A stretch of DNA of 64,000 nt from VXNE01 sp963665455 (GTDB taxonomy: Bacteria > Pseudomonadota > Gammaproteobacteria > Pseudomonadales > Azotimanducaceae): the NCBI GenBank assembly GCA_963665455.1, contig OY762279.1:3782001-3846000 (forward strand), read 5' to 3'. Positions within the stretch are counted from its first letter, which is position 1, and each line of letters starts with the position of its first letter. A model generated the notes under the pieces. The model ran no database searches and was not told the origin of the DNA. It was given only the letters and a program-made list of their open reading frames with translations. Positions 16,319-25,414 of this stretch are shown one piece after another. Both the position numbers and the translations under genes were made by a program.

Positions 16319-18754
16319 GTGCTGTCGTCGTATCGCGTGCTCGACCTCAGTGACGAGCAAGGCATGTTCTGCGGGTATGTCCTGGCGCATCTGGGCGCCG
16401 AGGTGATCGCCATCGAGCCGCCGGGCGGGTCGAGCGCACGGTTCGCACCCCCATTCCGGGGAGACACGGGACATGGGGACGACGGGCTGTGGTGGCAGGC
16501 CTATGCCCGGGGCAAGTCGAGTTGCGTGCTCGATCTCGCGTCCCGCGGCGGTCGCGAACGCCTCCTCGAACTGGCCTCGGAGGCGGACTTCGTGATCGAG
16601 TCCTTCTCCCGGGGGGACGCGCGCGCCCTGGGGGTGGACTACGAGACGCTCGCCGCCGCCAATCCGTCCGTCATCGTGGTATCCGTTTCGCCGTTCGGCC
16701 GCACGGGGCCGAAGGTCGACTGGCCGGCCACGGACCTCACGGTGTGGGCGGCGAGCGGCGCGCACATCCTGGCGGGCGACAACGACCGGGCGCCGGTGCG
16801 CACGAGCGTGCCGCAGTCCTTCCTCCATGCCGGTGCCGACGCGGCCGTCGCGGCCCTGATCGCGCTACAGGATCGGCATCGGAGCGGACGCGGGCAGCAC
16901 GTCGACATCTCGGCACAACAGTCGGCCGCGCAGGCCGCCTTGGCGGCGAACCTCGGTGCGCCCAACGATGCGGGCTTGACCGTGCAGCGGGTGGCGGGCG
17001 GGTTGGCCGGGACGTTCCCCATACAACTCACCTGGCCCTGCGCCGACGGCTATATGGCCATCACGATGCTGTTCGGCCAAGCATTCACGGAGCCGAACCG
17101 CAGGCTGCTGGCCTGGGTACACGAGGCGGGAGCATGTACCCGAGAGGACGTGGAGACCGACTGGGGGCTCGAGCTCGCCGCCATGGTGCGCGAAGAAAAG
17201 TCGCCCGAGCCCTACTTTGAACTGTGCCGCAAGATCGGCCGGTTCACCGCCACCCGCACGCAGCAGGAGCTGTTCGAAGAGGGGCTACGGCGCGGGTTGT
17301 ACATCGCACCGGCGTTCGACATCGCCGGGCTGCTCCGGGAAGGTCAGTTCCAGGAGCGCGACTTCTGGCGGGAACTGGACACGGGCATGGACCGGAAGCC
17401 CCGGGTGCCCGGTGCGTTCTCGAGGCCCTCGCGGACACCGCTGACGATACCCGGACCGGCACCAGCCCTCGACGACTGGCCCGGGGAGTGGAGAGCTGCC
17501 CGGCGACTGCCCGCGCCCGCTCCCGACCAGACGAACGCCGACCCCGCCCCGCCGCTGGCGGGGCTCAAGGTGGTCGACTTCATGTGGGTCATCGCCGGTC
17601 CGCTCTGCACCCGCGTGCTCGCGGACTATGGCGCGACGGTGATCAAGGTCGAATCCTCCGTCCGGCTCGATCCGGCGCGGGGCGCCCCGGGGTTCAAGGA
17701 CGGCGAACCCGGCGTCGAGACCGGCGTGCCGTTCGCCTCGTTCAACGCCGGCAAGCTGAGCGTCACCATCGATCCGTCCAACCCCGTGGGCCGGGAGATC
17801 ATCCTCGATCTCGCCCGCTGGGCGGACGTCGTGACCGAGTCCTTCTCGCCGAAGGCCATGCAGGAATGGGGCCTGGACTACACCGCGTTACGCGAGGTCA
17901 ATCCAAAGCTCATCATGCTGAGCAGTTGCCTGATGGGGCAGACGGGGCCGCGGGCCCGGGTGCCGGGCTACGGCAACATGGCGGCGGCCCTGGCGGGCTT
18001 CTACGACCTGACGGGCTGGCCGGACCGCTCTCCGGCGGGGCCGTACCTCGCCTACACCGACGGCGTCTCGCCCCGCTTCATGCTTGCCTCGCTGCTCGGC
18101 GCCCTCGAGCACCGCCGGCGCACGGGGGAGGGCCAGTACATCGATCTCTCCCAGGCCGAGGCGGCCATCCATCTACTCGCCCCGGCGATCCTCGAGCACG
18201 AATGGAACGGCAGGGTCTGGCACCGCATGGGCAATCGGGACCTCGAACTCTGCCCGCACGGGGTGTACCCGGCCCGGGGCGAAGATCGCTGGGTCGCGAT
18301 CGCGTGTCAGTCGGATGCGGCTTGGGAGGCCCTGACCACCGTGATGGAGTTGGGTGCGCTGCAATCGGACCCCGCCCTTGCGACCGCGGCGGGACGCCGG
18401 GCGCGCGAGGACGAACTGGACGCCGCGCTCAGCCGCTGGACGGAGACCCGCGCGGAAGGGGACATCGAGGCCGCCTTGATCGCGGTGGGCGTTGCTGCGC
18501 ATGTCGTGCAGAACAGCGCGGAATGCGCGGCCGACCCGCAACTGCGGCACCGGCGTCACTTCGTGACCGTGCCGCATTCCGCCGTCGGGGACATGGTGGT
18601 CGAGAACACCCGCTCCGTGCTCTCGCGCACGCCGTCCCGGGTGGAGCGGGCGAGCCCGGAGCTCGGCGAGCACAACGTGCACGTCCTGCAGGAGATCCTC
18701 GGCTACGACGACGAGCGCATGGCCGACGTATTCGCGGCGCTCGCCATGCAGTGA
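16319..18754 (+). CDS. Tandem CaiB/BaiF family CoA-transferase (two fused domains)
   Basis: The 811-residue protein contains two family III CoA-transferase modules. The first runs about 1-380 (YRVLDLSDEQGMFCGYVLAHLGAEVIAIEPPGG) and the second about 415-800 (LAGLKVVDFMWVIAGPLCTRVLADYGATVIKVES). The second keeps the catalytic Asp in YTDGVSPRFMLASLL, which forms the CoA-thioester intermediate. Counting back from RSGRGQ and RTGEGQ, the corresponding position in the first copy is Phe, so only the second is expected to be active. These proteins move CoA between carboxylic acids. GTG start with GATAGGAG upstream. Confidence 0.88.
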   Translation: MLSSYRVLDLSDEQGMFCGYVLAHLGAEVIAIEPPGGSSARFAPPFRGDTGHGDDGLWWQAYARGKSSCVLDLASRGGRERLLELASEADFVIESFSRGDARALGVDYETLAAANPSVIVVSVSPFGRTGPKVDWPATDLTVWAASGAHILAGDNDRAPVRTSVPQSFLHAGADAAVAALIALQDRHRSGRGQHVDISAQQSAAQAALAANLGAPNDAGLTVQRVAGGLAGTFPIQLTWPCADGYMAITMLFGQAFTEPNRRLLAWVHEAGACTREDVETDWGLELAAMVREEKSPEPYFELCRKIGRFTATRTQQELFEEGLRRGLYIAPAFDIAGLLREGQFQERDFWRELDTGMDRKPRVPGAFSRPSRTPLTIPGPAPALDDWPGEWRAARRLPAPAPDQTNADPAPPLAGLKVVDFMWVIAGPLCTRVLADYGATVIKVESSVRLDPARGAPGFKDGEPGVETGVPFASFNAGKLSVTIDPSNPVGREIILDLARWADVVTESFSPKAMQEWGLDYTALREVNPKLIMLSSCLMGQTGPRARVPGYGNMAAALAGFYDLTGWPDRSPAGPYLAYTDGVSPRFMLASLLGALEHRRRTGEGQYIDLSQAEAAIHLLAPAILEHEWNGRVWHRMGNRDLELCPHGVYPARGEDRWVAIACQSDAAWEALTTVMELGALQSDPALATAAGRRAREDELDAALSRWTETRAEGDIEAALIAVGVAAHVVQNSAECAADPQLRHRRHFVTVPHSAVGDMVVENTRSVLSRTPSRVERASPELGEHNVHVLQEILGYDDERMADVFAALAMQ

Positions 18755-18761
18755 GCCGCCC

Positions 18762-20339
18762 ATGACGGCACCGAAGTTGCTCGACGACACCGCGGTGCGG
18801 GAGTTCGTGAGCAACGGCTTCCTGCGGCTGACGCCGGATGTCGCTCCGGATGTACACCACGAGATCGACGCCTCGCTGCGCGTCGCGTGCGAGGCGGAGT
18901 CGTGGCACGGCAACAACATCCTCGCGCGGGTGCCGAGGATGTACGACGTGCTGGACTGCCCGGTCGTGCGTGGCGCTCTGGTCTCCCTCGCCGGCCCGGA
19001 CTACTACCTCCATCCCCACCGGGCGGTGCACACGAGTACCCCGGCCGAACCGCCACCTCACCTCGACCCCGCTGCGGACGCGCCGCCCATGGGCGCGGGC
19101 TCAAGGGCCGGATCGGGTTGGCACCAGGACGCGCAGAGCCCGCTGTCCCGGGCGCGGTACCACGTTCCACGCTACCTCATCGGATTCTACTTTCCGCACG
19201 ACACCCCGTTGGCCATGGGCCCCACGCGCATCCAGGCCGGGAGTCACCTGTATGCCCAGCCGGTGACGCCGCACGCGGTGGTCATGGCCCCGGTGCCCGC
19301 CGGCACCTTTCTCTTGCTGCATTTCGACATCGTGCACGCCGGATTTCCCAACGGTACGGATACCGCGCGCTACATGGTCAAGTTCGTCTTCGCGCGCACC
19401 CGCCATCCGGCCGGCCCGAGCTGGAACCATGTGGAGCGCCGTTGGCGTCGGCCGGAGGGTTGTCTCCCCGAGTACGACCTGCCGGGCACTTGGTCCCATA
19501 TCTGGCGCTGGATGCGCGGGGCCACCGGCGAGCGGTCCCGCTCGAACCAAGTCCATGCCACCGCCACCGATCTCGGCGGGCAGGTCGCGCGCCTGGAGGG
19601 CATCTACGCCGGCGCGCCGCACGCGAACCCGGATGCACTCGCCGCGGCGCTTCGGGCCCGGGCGGGGCAGGGTCGGCACGAGCGCGCGCTGGCGAAGGAC
19701 GCGGACGGACGCCCCATGCCCAGGGACGATATCCGCGGCTTCCCCCTCCGTTGGAACGAGCGGGCCGTCGTCATGGAGGACGCAAGCTACACCCTCGCGG
19801 CCGCCGGTCCCCGGGCGATTCCCGTGCTGCTCGGACTGCTGGAGGGAACCGATCCCTGGGTGCGGATCAACGCCGCCTTCGCCCTCGGGGAGATGGGACC
19901 GGCCGCCCGGGACGCGGTGTCCGCCCTCACCGGGTTGCTGGACGATCCGCATCAGCAGGTGGTCCGCCAGGCCCTCGACGCCCTGGGCGCGATCGGCTGC
20001 GGGGTCGATGCGGCGCTCCGGAGGATCGAGTGGTTCCTGCAGACCAGTAACCCGGATTGGCGGGAAGCGCAGGTGATGCGGGGCTGGGTGGCCGAGGACC
20101 AGGTGCGGCTCAACGCGGCGTTCGTGCTGCTCAACGCCGTCTCGGGCGACGCGGACGCCGACTTGCCCGCCATCGAGGGCATCGCGTCCGCGGGGCTCGG
20201 CCAAACCAACGGCTATGTCGATGCGGTGCTGGCGGAGACGCTGGTGCGCATCGGGACGCCGAGCGCCCATGGCCGCGCGCTCCGCTTCCTCTCGGAGCGT
20301 CGTTGGGACGAGACGTTGACGCCGCGCAAACCGTTCTGA
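18762..20339 (+). CDS. Phytanoyl-CoA dioxygenase-like protein fused to HEAT repeats
   Basis: Residues 1-220 resemble a PhyH-type Fe(II)/2-oxoglutarate oxygenase. The metal pair HxD lies in GWHQDAQSP (about residue 126), the distal His in LLLHFDIVHAGFPNG (about 190), and the 2-oxoglutarate Arg in ARYMVKFVF. Residues 340-525 are alpha-helical repeats, clearest in IPVLLGLLEGTDPWVRINAAFALGEMGPAAR and the following units, which fit HEAT or PBS-lyase-type repeats. PhyH enzymes hydroxylate small substrates. The gene follows the CoA-transferase by 7 bases; acyl-CoA or natural-product chemistry is an inference. Confidence 0.8.
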   Translation: MTAPKLLDDTAVREFVSNGFLRLTPDVAPDVHHEIDASLRVACEAESWHGNNILARVPRMYDVLDCPVVRGALVSLAGPDYYLHPHRAVHTSTPAEPPPHLDPAADAPPMGAGSRAGSGWHQDAQSPLSRARYHVPRYLIGFYFPHDTPLAMGPTRIQAGSHLYAQPVTPHAVVMAPVPAGTFLLLHFDIVHAGFPNGTDTARYMVKFVFARTRHPAGPSWNHVERRWRRPEGCLPEYDLPGTWSHIWRWMRGATGERSRSNQVHATATDLGGQVARLEGIYAGAPHANPDALAAALRARAGQGRHERALAKDADGRPMPRDDIRGFPLRWNERAVVMEDASYTLAAAGPRAIPVLLGLLEGTDPWVRINAAFALGEMGPAARDAVSALTGLLDDPHQQVVRQALDALGAIGCGVDAALRRIEWFLQTSNPDWREAQVMRGWVAEDQVRLNAAFVLLNAVSGDADADLPAIEGIASAGLGQTNGYVDAVLAETLVRIGTPSAHGRALRFLSERRWDETLTPRKPF

Positions 20340-20440
20340 CGGCGCCATGGCCGGGCGGAAAGGGATTCGGCGCGCCGCCGCACTTGCGCTCCCCGAGTTA
20401 CTTGACGCATCGTTGCGCCGTCCACAGCCGGAGTTCCTCC

Positions 20441-22357
20441 TTGACCGCCATCCGATTTGAAGTACACGAGCGAAAGCCCTATGCGGAGGGGCGGGCGTTT
20501 GGCGGCTTCGGGGCCTTCGAGCACATCGAGGGACGCATCCACTATGCCGTGGCGCCGGACCATCCGGCCAACGCCGGCATCGTGGATCTCGACCTCGCCC
20601 CCCGGCAACCCGACGGGCGCGTGGCCTTCGCGGGGGATTTCACCTTGGTCGCTCCGGCGTCGCGGCCCGCCGCCGCCCTCTTGGTGGACGTTCCCAATCG
20701 TGGCCGGCGGCTCGCGTTCTCGCAATTCAACCGCGCCGGCCCTGCGGACCTGCTCCGCGACCCGTGCGCGCCGGGCGACGGCTTTCTTTTCCGCCACGGC
20801 TTTGCGCTCGCATGCATCGGTTGGCAGTGGGACGTAGGCGAGGGGTTGGGCCTCGACGCGCCGCGGGCCGAGGCCGAAGGCCCCCTGCCGGGAGAAGTGG
20901 TCTGCCGGATTCAGCCGGACCGCGATGGTACCTGGGCGCAATTCGGTCAACTCGGGGAGGTCGCCTATCCCCCGGCGGACCTGGACGACCCCGATGCCCG
21001 GTTGTATCTACAGCGCGACGACAACGCGCCCTACACGGCGGTGCCGAGGTCCGCGTGGCGCTTCGCGCGGCAACGCGATGGCCGCATGGTGGCCGACCCG
21101 AGCGCGATCCACGTCGCTGAAGGCATGCGTGCCGGCACGGTCTACACCCTCGTCTACGCCGCCGCGGACGTACCGGTCGTGGGTGCCGGCCTGCTCGCGC
21201 TCCGGGATGCGGCGGCGGCGTTGCGGGCGATGGACGGCCGCAGTCCGCTCGCCCATGGATTCGACCGCGTCCATGCCTTCGGGGCGTCCCAAACCGGCCG
21301 CGTGCTGCGCCACTTCCTGCATCTGGGACTCAACCGGAGCGAGGACGGCGTCAAGGCGTTCGATGGCATCCTCGCACACATCGCGGGAGGACAGCGCGGC
21401 GACTTCAACCACCGCTTCGCCCAGCCGTCGAGCCTCGGCGCGCCCGGCCCGGGGCAGACGTTCCCGTTCGCGGCCGTTCCGACGAGGGATCCGGCCACGG
21501 GACACACGGCGGCACTGCTCGATGCGGACACCGACTCGCCAAAGGTCTTCTTCACGAACACGTCGTGGGAGTACTGGCGCGGCGACGCGGCCCTCGTGCA
21601 CATGGACCCCGCGGGGGACCGCGACCTGCCCGAGCACTCGAACGAACGCCGCTACGCCTTCGCCGGCACGCACCACGTCAACGGCGTGCTGCCGCTGACC
21701 GACACGTTTCCGCTCACGGGCACGCGGGCGCGCTACTCGTTCAACGTGGTGGACCACGCGCCGCTGGTGCGCGCAGCGCTGATCAACCTCGACCGCTGGG
21801 TGACGGACGCCGCCACGCCGCCGCCGAGCGCGGTCCCCCAACTCGCGGCCGGTACGCTCGTGGAACGTCAAGACGTGTTGGGGCGTTTCGAGGCGGCACT
21901 TGGCATCGAGACCCTGGACGCGGACCAACTCGGGGGCATGAACGCCCTGGATCTCGGACCGGATGCCGCCTCGGGCGTGTGCCGCTTCCCGGCCCGGCGA
22001 CTGGCGGCGTTGCCCCGCCTGGTGTCGAACGTCGGTGCGGACCTCAATGAAACGGCCGGCATCCGACTACCGGACATCGCGGTGCCGGTGGGGATCCACA
22101 CCGGCTGGAACCCGCGTCATCCGGAGCAGGGCGCGCCCAAGCAGGCCGCCGCCTTCGCGGGCATGACGCGATTCTTCGACGCGGGGGAATTGGCGCGCAG
22201 ATACCGGGACCGAGGAGACTATGCCCGGCGCCTGCGGGAGGCGGCGCGGGACCTCGCGGGGGCGGGCTACGTGCTGCCGGAGGACGAGGAACTGTTGGTG
22301 CGCAACGGCCTGACGCGTTACGACCTCGCCCACCAGCATGCGGTCGACGGCTCCTGA
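20441..22357 (+). CDS. Alpha/beta-hydrolase domain-containing protein (Abhydrolase_10-like)
   Basis: A 638-residue hydrolase with the nucleophile elbow FGASQTGRVLRHFLHLG (Ser at about residue 286). The N-terminal half is beta-rich (EGRIHYAVAPDHPANAGIVDLDLAPR). The overall layout, with conserved VDVPNRGRRLAFSQFN and FNHRFAQPS segments, fits the large hydrolase family often annotated as alpha/beta hydrolase domain-containing protein. There is no signal peptide. TTG 20441 has GGAG about 7 bases upstream and is the only reasonable start. The next gene overlaps or abuts its stop. Confidence 0.75.
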   Translation: MTAIRFEVHERKPYAEGRAFGGFGAFEHIEGRIHYAVAPDHPANAGIVDLDLAPRQPDGRVAFAGDFTLVAPASRPAAALLVDVPNRGRRLAFSQFNRAGPADLLRDPCAPGDGFLFRHGFALACIGWQWDVGEGLGLDAPRAEAEGPLPGEVVCRIQPDRDGTWAQFGQLGEVAYPPADLDDPDARLYLQRDDNAPYTAVPRSAWRFARQRDGRMVADPSAIHVAEGMRAGTVYTLVYAAADVPVVGAGLLALRDAAAALRAMDGRSPLAHGFDRVHAFGASQTGRVLRHFLHLGLNRSEDGVKAFDGILAHIAGGQRGDFNHRFAQPSSLGAPGPGQTFPFAAVPTRDPATGHTAALLDADTDSPKVFFTNTSWEYWRGDAALVHMDPAGDRDLPEHSNERRYAFAGTHHVNGVLPLTDTFPLTGTRARYSFNVVDHAPLVRAALINLDRWVTDAATPPPSAVPQLAAGTLVERQDVLGRFEAALGIETLDADQLGGMNALDLGPDAASGVCRFPARRLAALPRLVSNVGADLNETAGIRLPDIAVPVGIHTGWNPRHPEQGAPKQAAAFAGMTRFFDAGELARRYRDRGDYARRLREAARDLAGAGYVLPEDEELLVRNGLTRYDLAHQHAVDGS

Positions 22358-23327
22358 GATGCGCGACTTCGCTCCTCCCTGGTTGCTCCGTTCGCCCCAC
22401 GTCCAGACCATCCTGTCCAGTCGGCTCGCGAGGTCCCTCGACCGAAGCGGTGCCGCCGCCGCGATCCCCGCCGCCGAGCGGGTCACCCTCGACGCGGGGC
22501 GGGGCGTCCGGTTGCAGGCGCTCTTGAATGGTCCCGGCGACGCTCCCGTGGTGATCGTCATCCACGGCTGGTTCGGGAGGGGCGACTCTCCGTACGTCCT
22601 GCGCGCGGCGGCGGCGTTGCTGCGTGGCGGCTTCCGCGTCGCCCGGCTGTTGCTGCGGGACCACGACGGCACGGCGGCCTTGAACGAGGAGATGTTCCAC
22701 TCCGCCCGCAGCCGGGAAGTCGTCGCGGCGACGCGGCGGCTCGCGGCGGGACGCGATGCCACGGGGATCATGGGGTTTTCCCTCGGCGGCAACTTCGCCT
22801 TGCGCGTGGCGGCGGCGCTCGGCAAGGGCGACGTGGGGGCATGCCTGGCCGTCTGTCCGCTGATCGATCCGGTGTCCGCCGTGGGGGCCATCGACCGTGG
22901 TTGGTTCGGGTACCGGGGCTACTTCCTCGACAAGTGGAAGCGGGCGCTGGCCGAGAAGCAGGCGGCCTTCCCGGACCGCTACGACTTTCGCGAAGCCATC
23001 CGGCTTGCGAGCGTCGCGTCGCTCACGGACTACTTCGTGGCGCGGCATTCGCCCTATCGTGACGCCCGGGACTACTACGCCCGCTACACGATCACCGAGG
23101 AGATGCTGAGCCGCGTCGAGATGCCGGCGGAGATCGTCGCCACCGCGGACGACCCGGTCCTGCCGGTGGCGGACCTGCTCCGGCTCGGCACGTCCCATGG
23201 CGTGGCCGTGACGGTCGCGCCCCGCGGCGGGCACTGCGCATTCCTCGAGGATCTTCGGCTGCGCTCCGCGCTTCCGTCCTATGCGGTGGCCTTCTTCGCG
23301 AAACACCTAGGGAACGGGCATGTCTGA
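22338..23327 (+). CDS. YheT-family alpha/beta hydrolase
   Basis: The protein has the YheT hallmarks: FAPPWLLRSPHVQTILSSRL at the N-terminus, the first strand VVIVIHGWFGRGDSPY, the nucleophile elbow MGFSLGGNFALR (GxSxG), and acid and His positions in VATADDPVLPVAD and GGHCAF. YheT proteins are esterase-like with poorly known substrates. Two starts are possible: ATG 22338, overlapping the previous gene by 20 bases, and ATG 22359, just after its stop, which fits the family start better. Neither has a strong ribosome site. Confidence 0.85.
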   Translation: MRSTAPEMRDFAPPWLLRSPHVQTILSSRLARSLDRSGAAAAIPAAERVTLDAGRGVRLQALLNGPGDAPVVIVIHGWFGRGDSPYVLRAAAALLRGGFRVARLLLRDHDGTAALNEEMFHSARSREVVAATRRLAAGRDATGIMGFSLGGNFALRVAAALGKGDVGACLAVCPLIDPVSAVGAIDRGWFGYRGYFLDKWKRALAEKQAAFPDRYDFREAIRLASVASLTDYFVARHSPYRDARDYYARYTITEEMLSRVEMPAEIVATADDPVLPVADLLRLGTSHGVAVTVAPRGGHCAFLEDLRLRSALPSYAVAFFAKHLGNGHV

Positions 23328-24141
23328 GATCGACGACTACCTGGCCTTCGGCCACGACATCCTAGAAGAAGCCGGCCCCATCGCCGCGCGCCTCTTTCGG
23401 CAACCGATGCGTCCGGGCAACAAGCGGGCGGGAGGGGGAGAGGGGGACACGGACGGCTTCGATCCGGTCACCGAGGCCGACCGGGGCGTGGAGGCGCTGA
23501 TTCGCGCACGCATCGCCGACCGTTTCCCGGATCACGGCATCGTGGGGGAGGAGTACGGCACCACTGCGGGCAGCTCCGGCTGGAGCTGGATCATCGATCC
23601 CATCGACGGGACTCGAGCCTTTATTGTGGGCCTGCCGGTATGGGGATGCCTGCTGGGGCTCCTGCGCGATGGCGAGCCCGTGGCCGGGCTCATGCACCAG
23701 CCAGTACTCGGCGAGACCTTCGCCGGCAACGGGACGGATGCGTGGATCGTGCGCGGCGGCGAGCGCCGGCCGCTCCGCGTCCGGGCGGATGCCGCCGTCG
23801 AGGACGCCGTGCTGGTGGCCACGCATCCCGAGCTATTCGACGCCACCGACCTAGCCCGGTACGAGGCGCTGGCGGCTCGCGTGCGGCTGATGCGCTACGG
23901 GGGAGACTGCTACAACTACTCCATGCTCGCGCATGGCTTCGTCGACATCGTCGTCGAAGATCAGTTGCAGCCCTACGACATCCAGCCCCTGGTGCCGATC
24001 GTGCGGGGCGCCGGCGGCGTCGTGACGGATCGGGCCGGACAGACGCCTCGGGGCGGCAGCCTCGTGGTGGCCGCGACGAACGCCGAGTTGCATCGGCAGG
24101 CGCTTGACGCGATGGGGGCAGGACGCGGAGCACAGCGTTGA
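23320..24141 (+). CDS. Inositol-monophosphatase-family phosphatase, HisN-like histidinol-phosphatase
   Basis: A 273-residue member of the Mg-dependent inositol monophosphatase superfamily. Metal-binding motifs are PVTEADRGVE, GEEYG and WIIDPIDGTRAFIVGLPVWG, and the C-terminal YGGDCYNYSMLAHGFVDIVVE with LQPYDIQPLVPIVRGAGGVVTD. The GDCYxY and PYDIxxLxPIVxGAGG segments are typical of HisN-type histidinol-phosphate phosphatases, the last phosphatase step of histidine synthesis, but general inositol-phosphatase activity cannot be excluded. It overlaps the upstream hydrolase gene by 8 bases. No other his gene is in the window. Confidence 0.83.
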   Translation: MSEIDDYLAFGHDILEEAGPIAARLFRQPMRPGNKRAGGGEGDTDGFDPVTEADRGVEALIRARIADRFPDHGIVGEEYGTTAGSSGWSWIIDPIDGTRAFIVGLPVWGCLLGLLRDGEPVAGLMHQPVLGETFAGNGTDAWIVRGGERRPLRVRADAAVEDAVLVATHPELFDATDLARYEALAARVRLMRYGGDCYNYSMLAHGFVDIVVEDQLQPYDIQPLVPIVRGAGGVVTDRAGQTPRGGSLVVAATNAELHRQALDAMGAGRGAQR

Positions 24142-24180
24142 CCATCCAGCGCCGCTTTCTGAATACTAGGGACGGAGTTC

Positions 24181-24600
24181 GTGGGCGGGGCCCGGCCCGT
24201 GGCTGAAATCGTCTGCTGGAACTGCGGCACCTCCCTGGCCGAGGTGCCGCGCCCGATCAGTCGCCACGCGAACTGTCCCGCTTGCTTCGAGGACCTTCAC
24301 TGTTGTCGGCTGTGCCGACACTACGCGCCCCGCCTCACGGGGCAGTGCGAGGATGACCGCACGGACCCGCCCGTACACAAGGAGACCGCCAACTTCTGCG
24401 ATTACTTCCGGCCCATCACGGGCGCCTATCGCGCCAGGACCGGCACCAAGCGCGACACCGCGCGCACGCGCCTCGACGCGCTCTTCGGCGGGGACCGCCC
24501 GGAGCCGGGGGAGGACGGAGGGGAGGAGGCGGCGCCATCGAAGGAAGACGAAGCCCGCGCCAAGCTCGACGCGCTCTTCGGGAAGGACACCGATTCGTAG
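24181..24600 (+). CDS. Small Cys-rich zinc-ribbon-like protein
   Basis: The 139-residue protein has an N-terminal cysteine cluster (CWNCG, CPAC, CCRLCRHY, then C-x-D and FCDYF) consistent with two zinc knuckles. The C-terminal half holds two near-identical motifs, TRLDALFGGD and AKLDALFGKD, about 40 residues apart and separated by an acidic linker. GTG 24181 has GGACGGAG close upstream; GTG 24199 is an alternative. The gene directly precedes and abuts the MtfA-like peptidase. Function unknown; regulatory or protein-binding roles are guesses. Confidence 0.65.
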   Translation: MGGARPVAEIVCWNCGTSLAEVPRPISRHANCPACFEDLHCCRLCRHYAPRLTGQCEDDRTDPPVHKETANFCDYFRPITGAYRARTGTKRDTARTRLDALFGGDRPEPGEDGGEEAAPSKEDEARAKLDALFGKDTDS

Positions 24601-25375
24601 CCGGCTGACGGACTGGCTCGCCGCCCGCCGCCGGCGCCGCCGGGCCATCCCGGAGCCGCTCTGGGCGCGGGTGACGGAGGACCTGCCGCTCTACGACCCC
24701 CTGACGGCGGCGGAGGTGGGGCACCTTCGCGAACTGGCGGAGCGCTTCGTCGACGAGAAACGCTTCTTCGGCGCCCACGGCCTCGAGGTGAGCGACTACA
24801 TGCGCGTCGCGGTGGCGGCGCAGGCCTGCCGCCTCGCGATGCACGTCGGCTACGAATGCCTGCGGGCGTGCCGGACGATCATCCTGTATCCGGAGGGCTT
24901 CGTCGCCGAACGCGAGTCCCTCGACGAGGACGGCATCCTGCACACGGGGTACGAGGAACTGGATGGAGAAGCGATGTACGGGGGCGCGGTGGTGCTCGCC
25001 TGGGAGGAAGCACGCCCCCGGCGCGAAGACGACCAGCACGTATTCTTCGGGAACGTGGTGCTGCACGAGTTCGCCCACAAGATGGACGAGTTGACGGGCG
25101 ACCACAACGGGTTGCCGCCGCTGCGCCCGGGGATGTCCGTGCAGCGGTGGTCGTCCGCCTTCTCCTCGGCCTACGACGACCTGTGCGCCACGCTGGACGC
25201 CGAGGAGGAACCCCCCATCGACGAGTACGCGGCGGAGAGCCCCGCCGAGTTCTTCTCCGTGGCCGTCGAGACCTTCTTCCTCGCACCCGGACAGTTGGAC
25301 TGGGCGTACCCCGCAGTGTACGGGTGCCTTCAGGAACTCTTCGGGGAGGATCCCCGGCGTCTAGGGAAGGTCTGA
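24593..25375 (+). CDS. MtfA-like zinc peptidase (M90), start codon uncertain
   Basis: The about 255-residue protein contains the HEFAHKMDELTGDHNGLPPL zinc site (HExxH) and FFSVAVETFF downstream, the pattern of MtfA (M90) peptidases. The N-terminal RRRRRR motif and EKRFFGAHGLEVSDYMRVAVAAQACRLAM also match. E. coli MtfA binds the repressor Mlc and has aminopeptidase activity. No ATG, GTG or TTG lies where the family start should be: the frame offers ATT 24593, 6 bases after GGGAAGGA, or CTG 24605. The only upstream ATG would overlap the previous gene by about 250 bases. I mark from ATT as the outer limit. Confidence 0.8.
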   Translation: MRSRLTDWLAARRRRRRAIPEPLWARVTEDLPLYDPLTAAEVGHLRELAERFVDEKRFFGAHGLEVSDYMRVAVAAQACRLAMHVGYECLRACRTIILYPEGFVAERESLDEDGILHTGYEELDGEAMYGGAVVLAWEEARPRREDDQHVFFGNVVLHEFAHKMDELTGDHNGLPPLRPGMSVQRWSSAFSSAYDDLCATLDAEEEPPIDEYAAESPAEFFSVAVETFFLAPGQLDWAYPAVYGCLQELFGEDPRRLGKV

Positions 25376-25391
25376 TCAAGACCTTCCCTAG
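25361..25391. repeat. Perfect 13-bp hairpin at the end of the MtfA-like gene
   Basis: CTAGGGAAGGTCT (25361-25373) pairs perfectly with AGACCTTCCCTAG (25379-25391) around the loop GATCA. The left arm contains the last codons and the stop of the peptidase gene. It may act as a terminator, but no U tract follows. The sequence GGAAGGTCTGATCAAG resembles IS5-type element ends, so it may also be the edge of a small mobile element with the neighbouring repeat. Confidence 0.7.
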
Positions 25392-25414
25392 CGCGGCACA
25401 GGGAGGTGCCGCCA

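Noticed and set aside
25361..25391. Calling this hairpin a rho-independent terminator
   Set aside because: The stem is perfect, but no T tract follows on either strand, and the sequence looks more like an element end.
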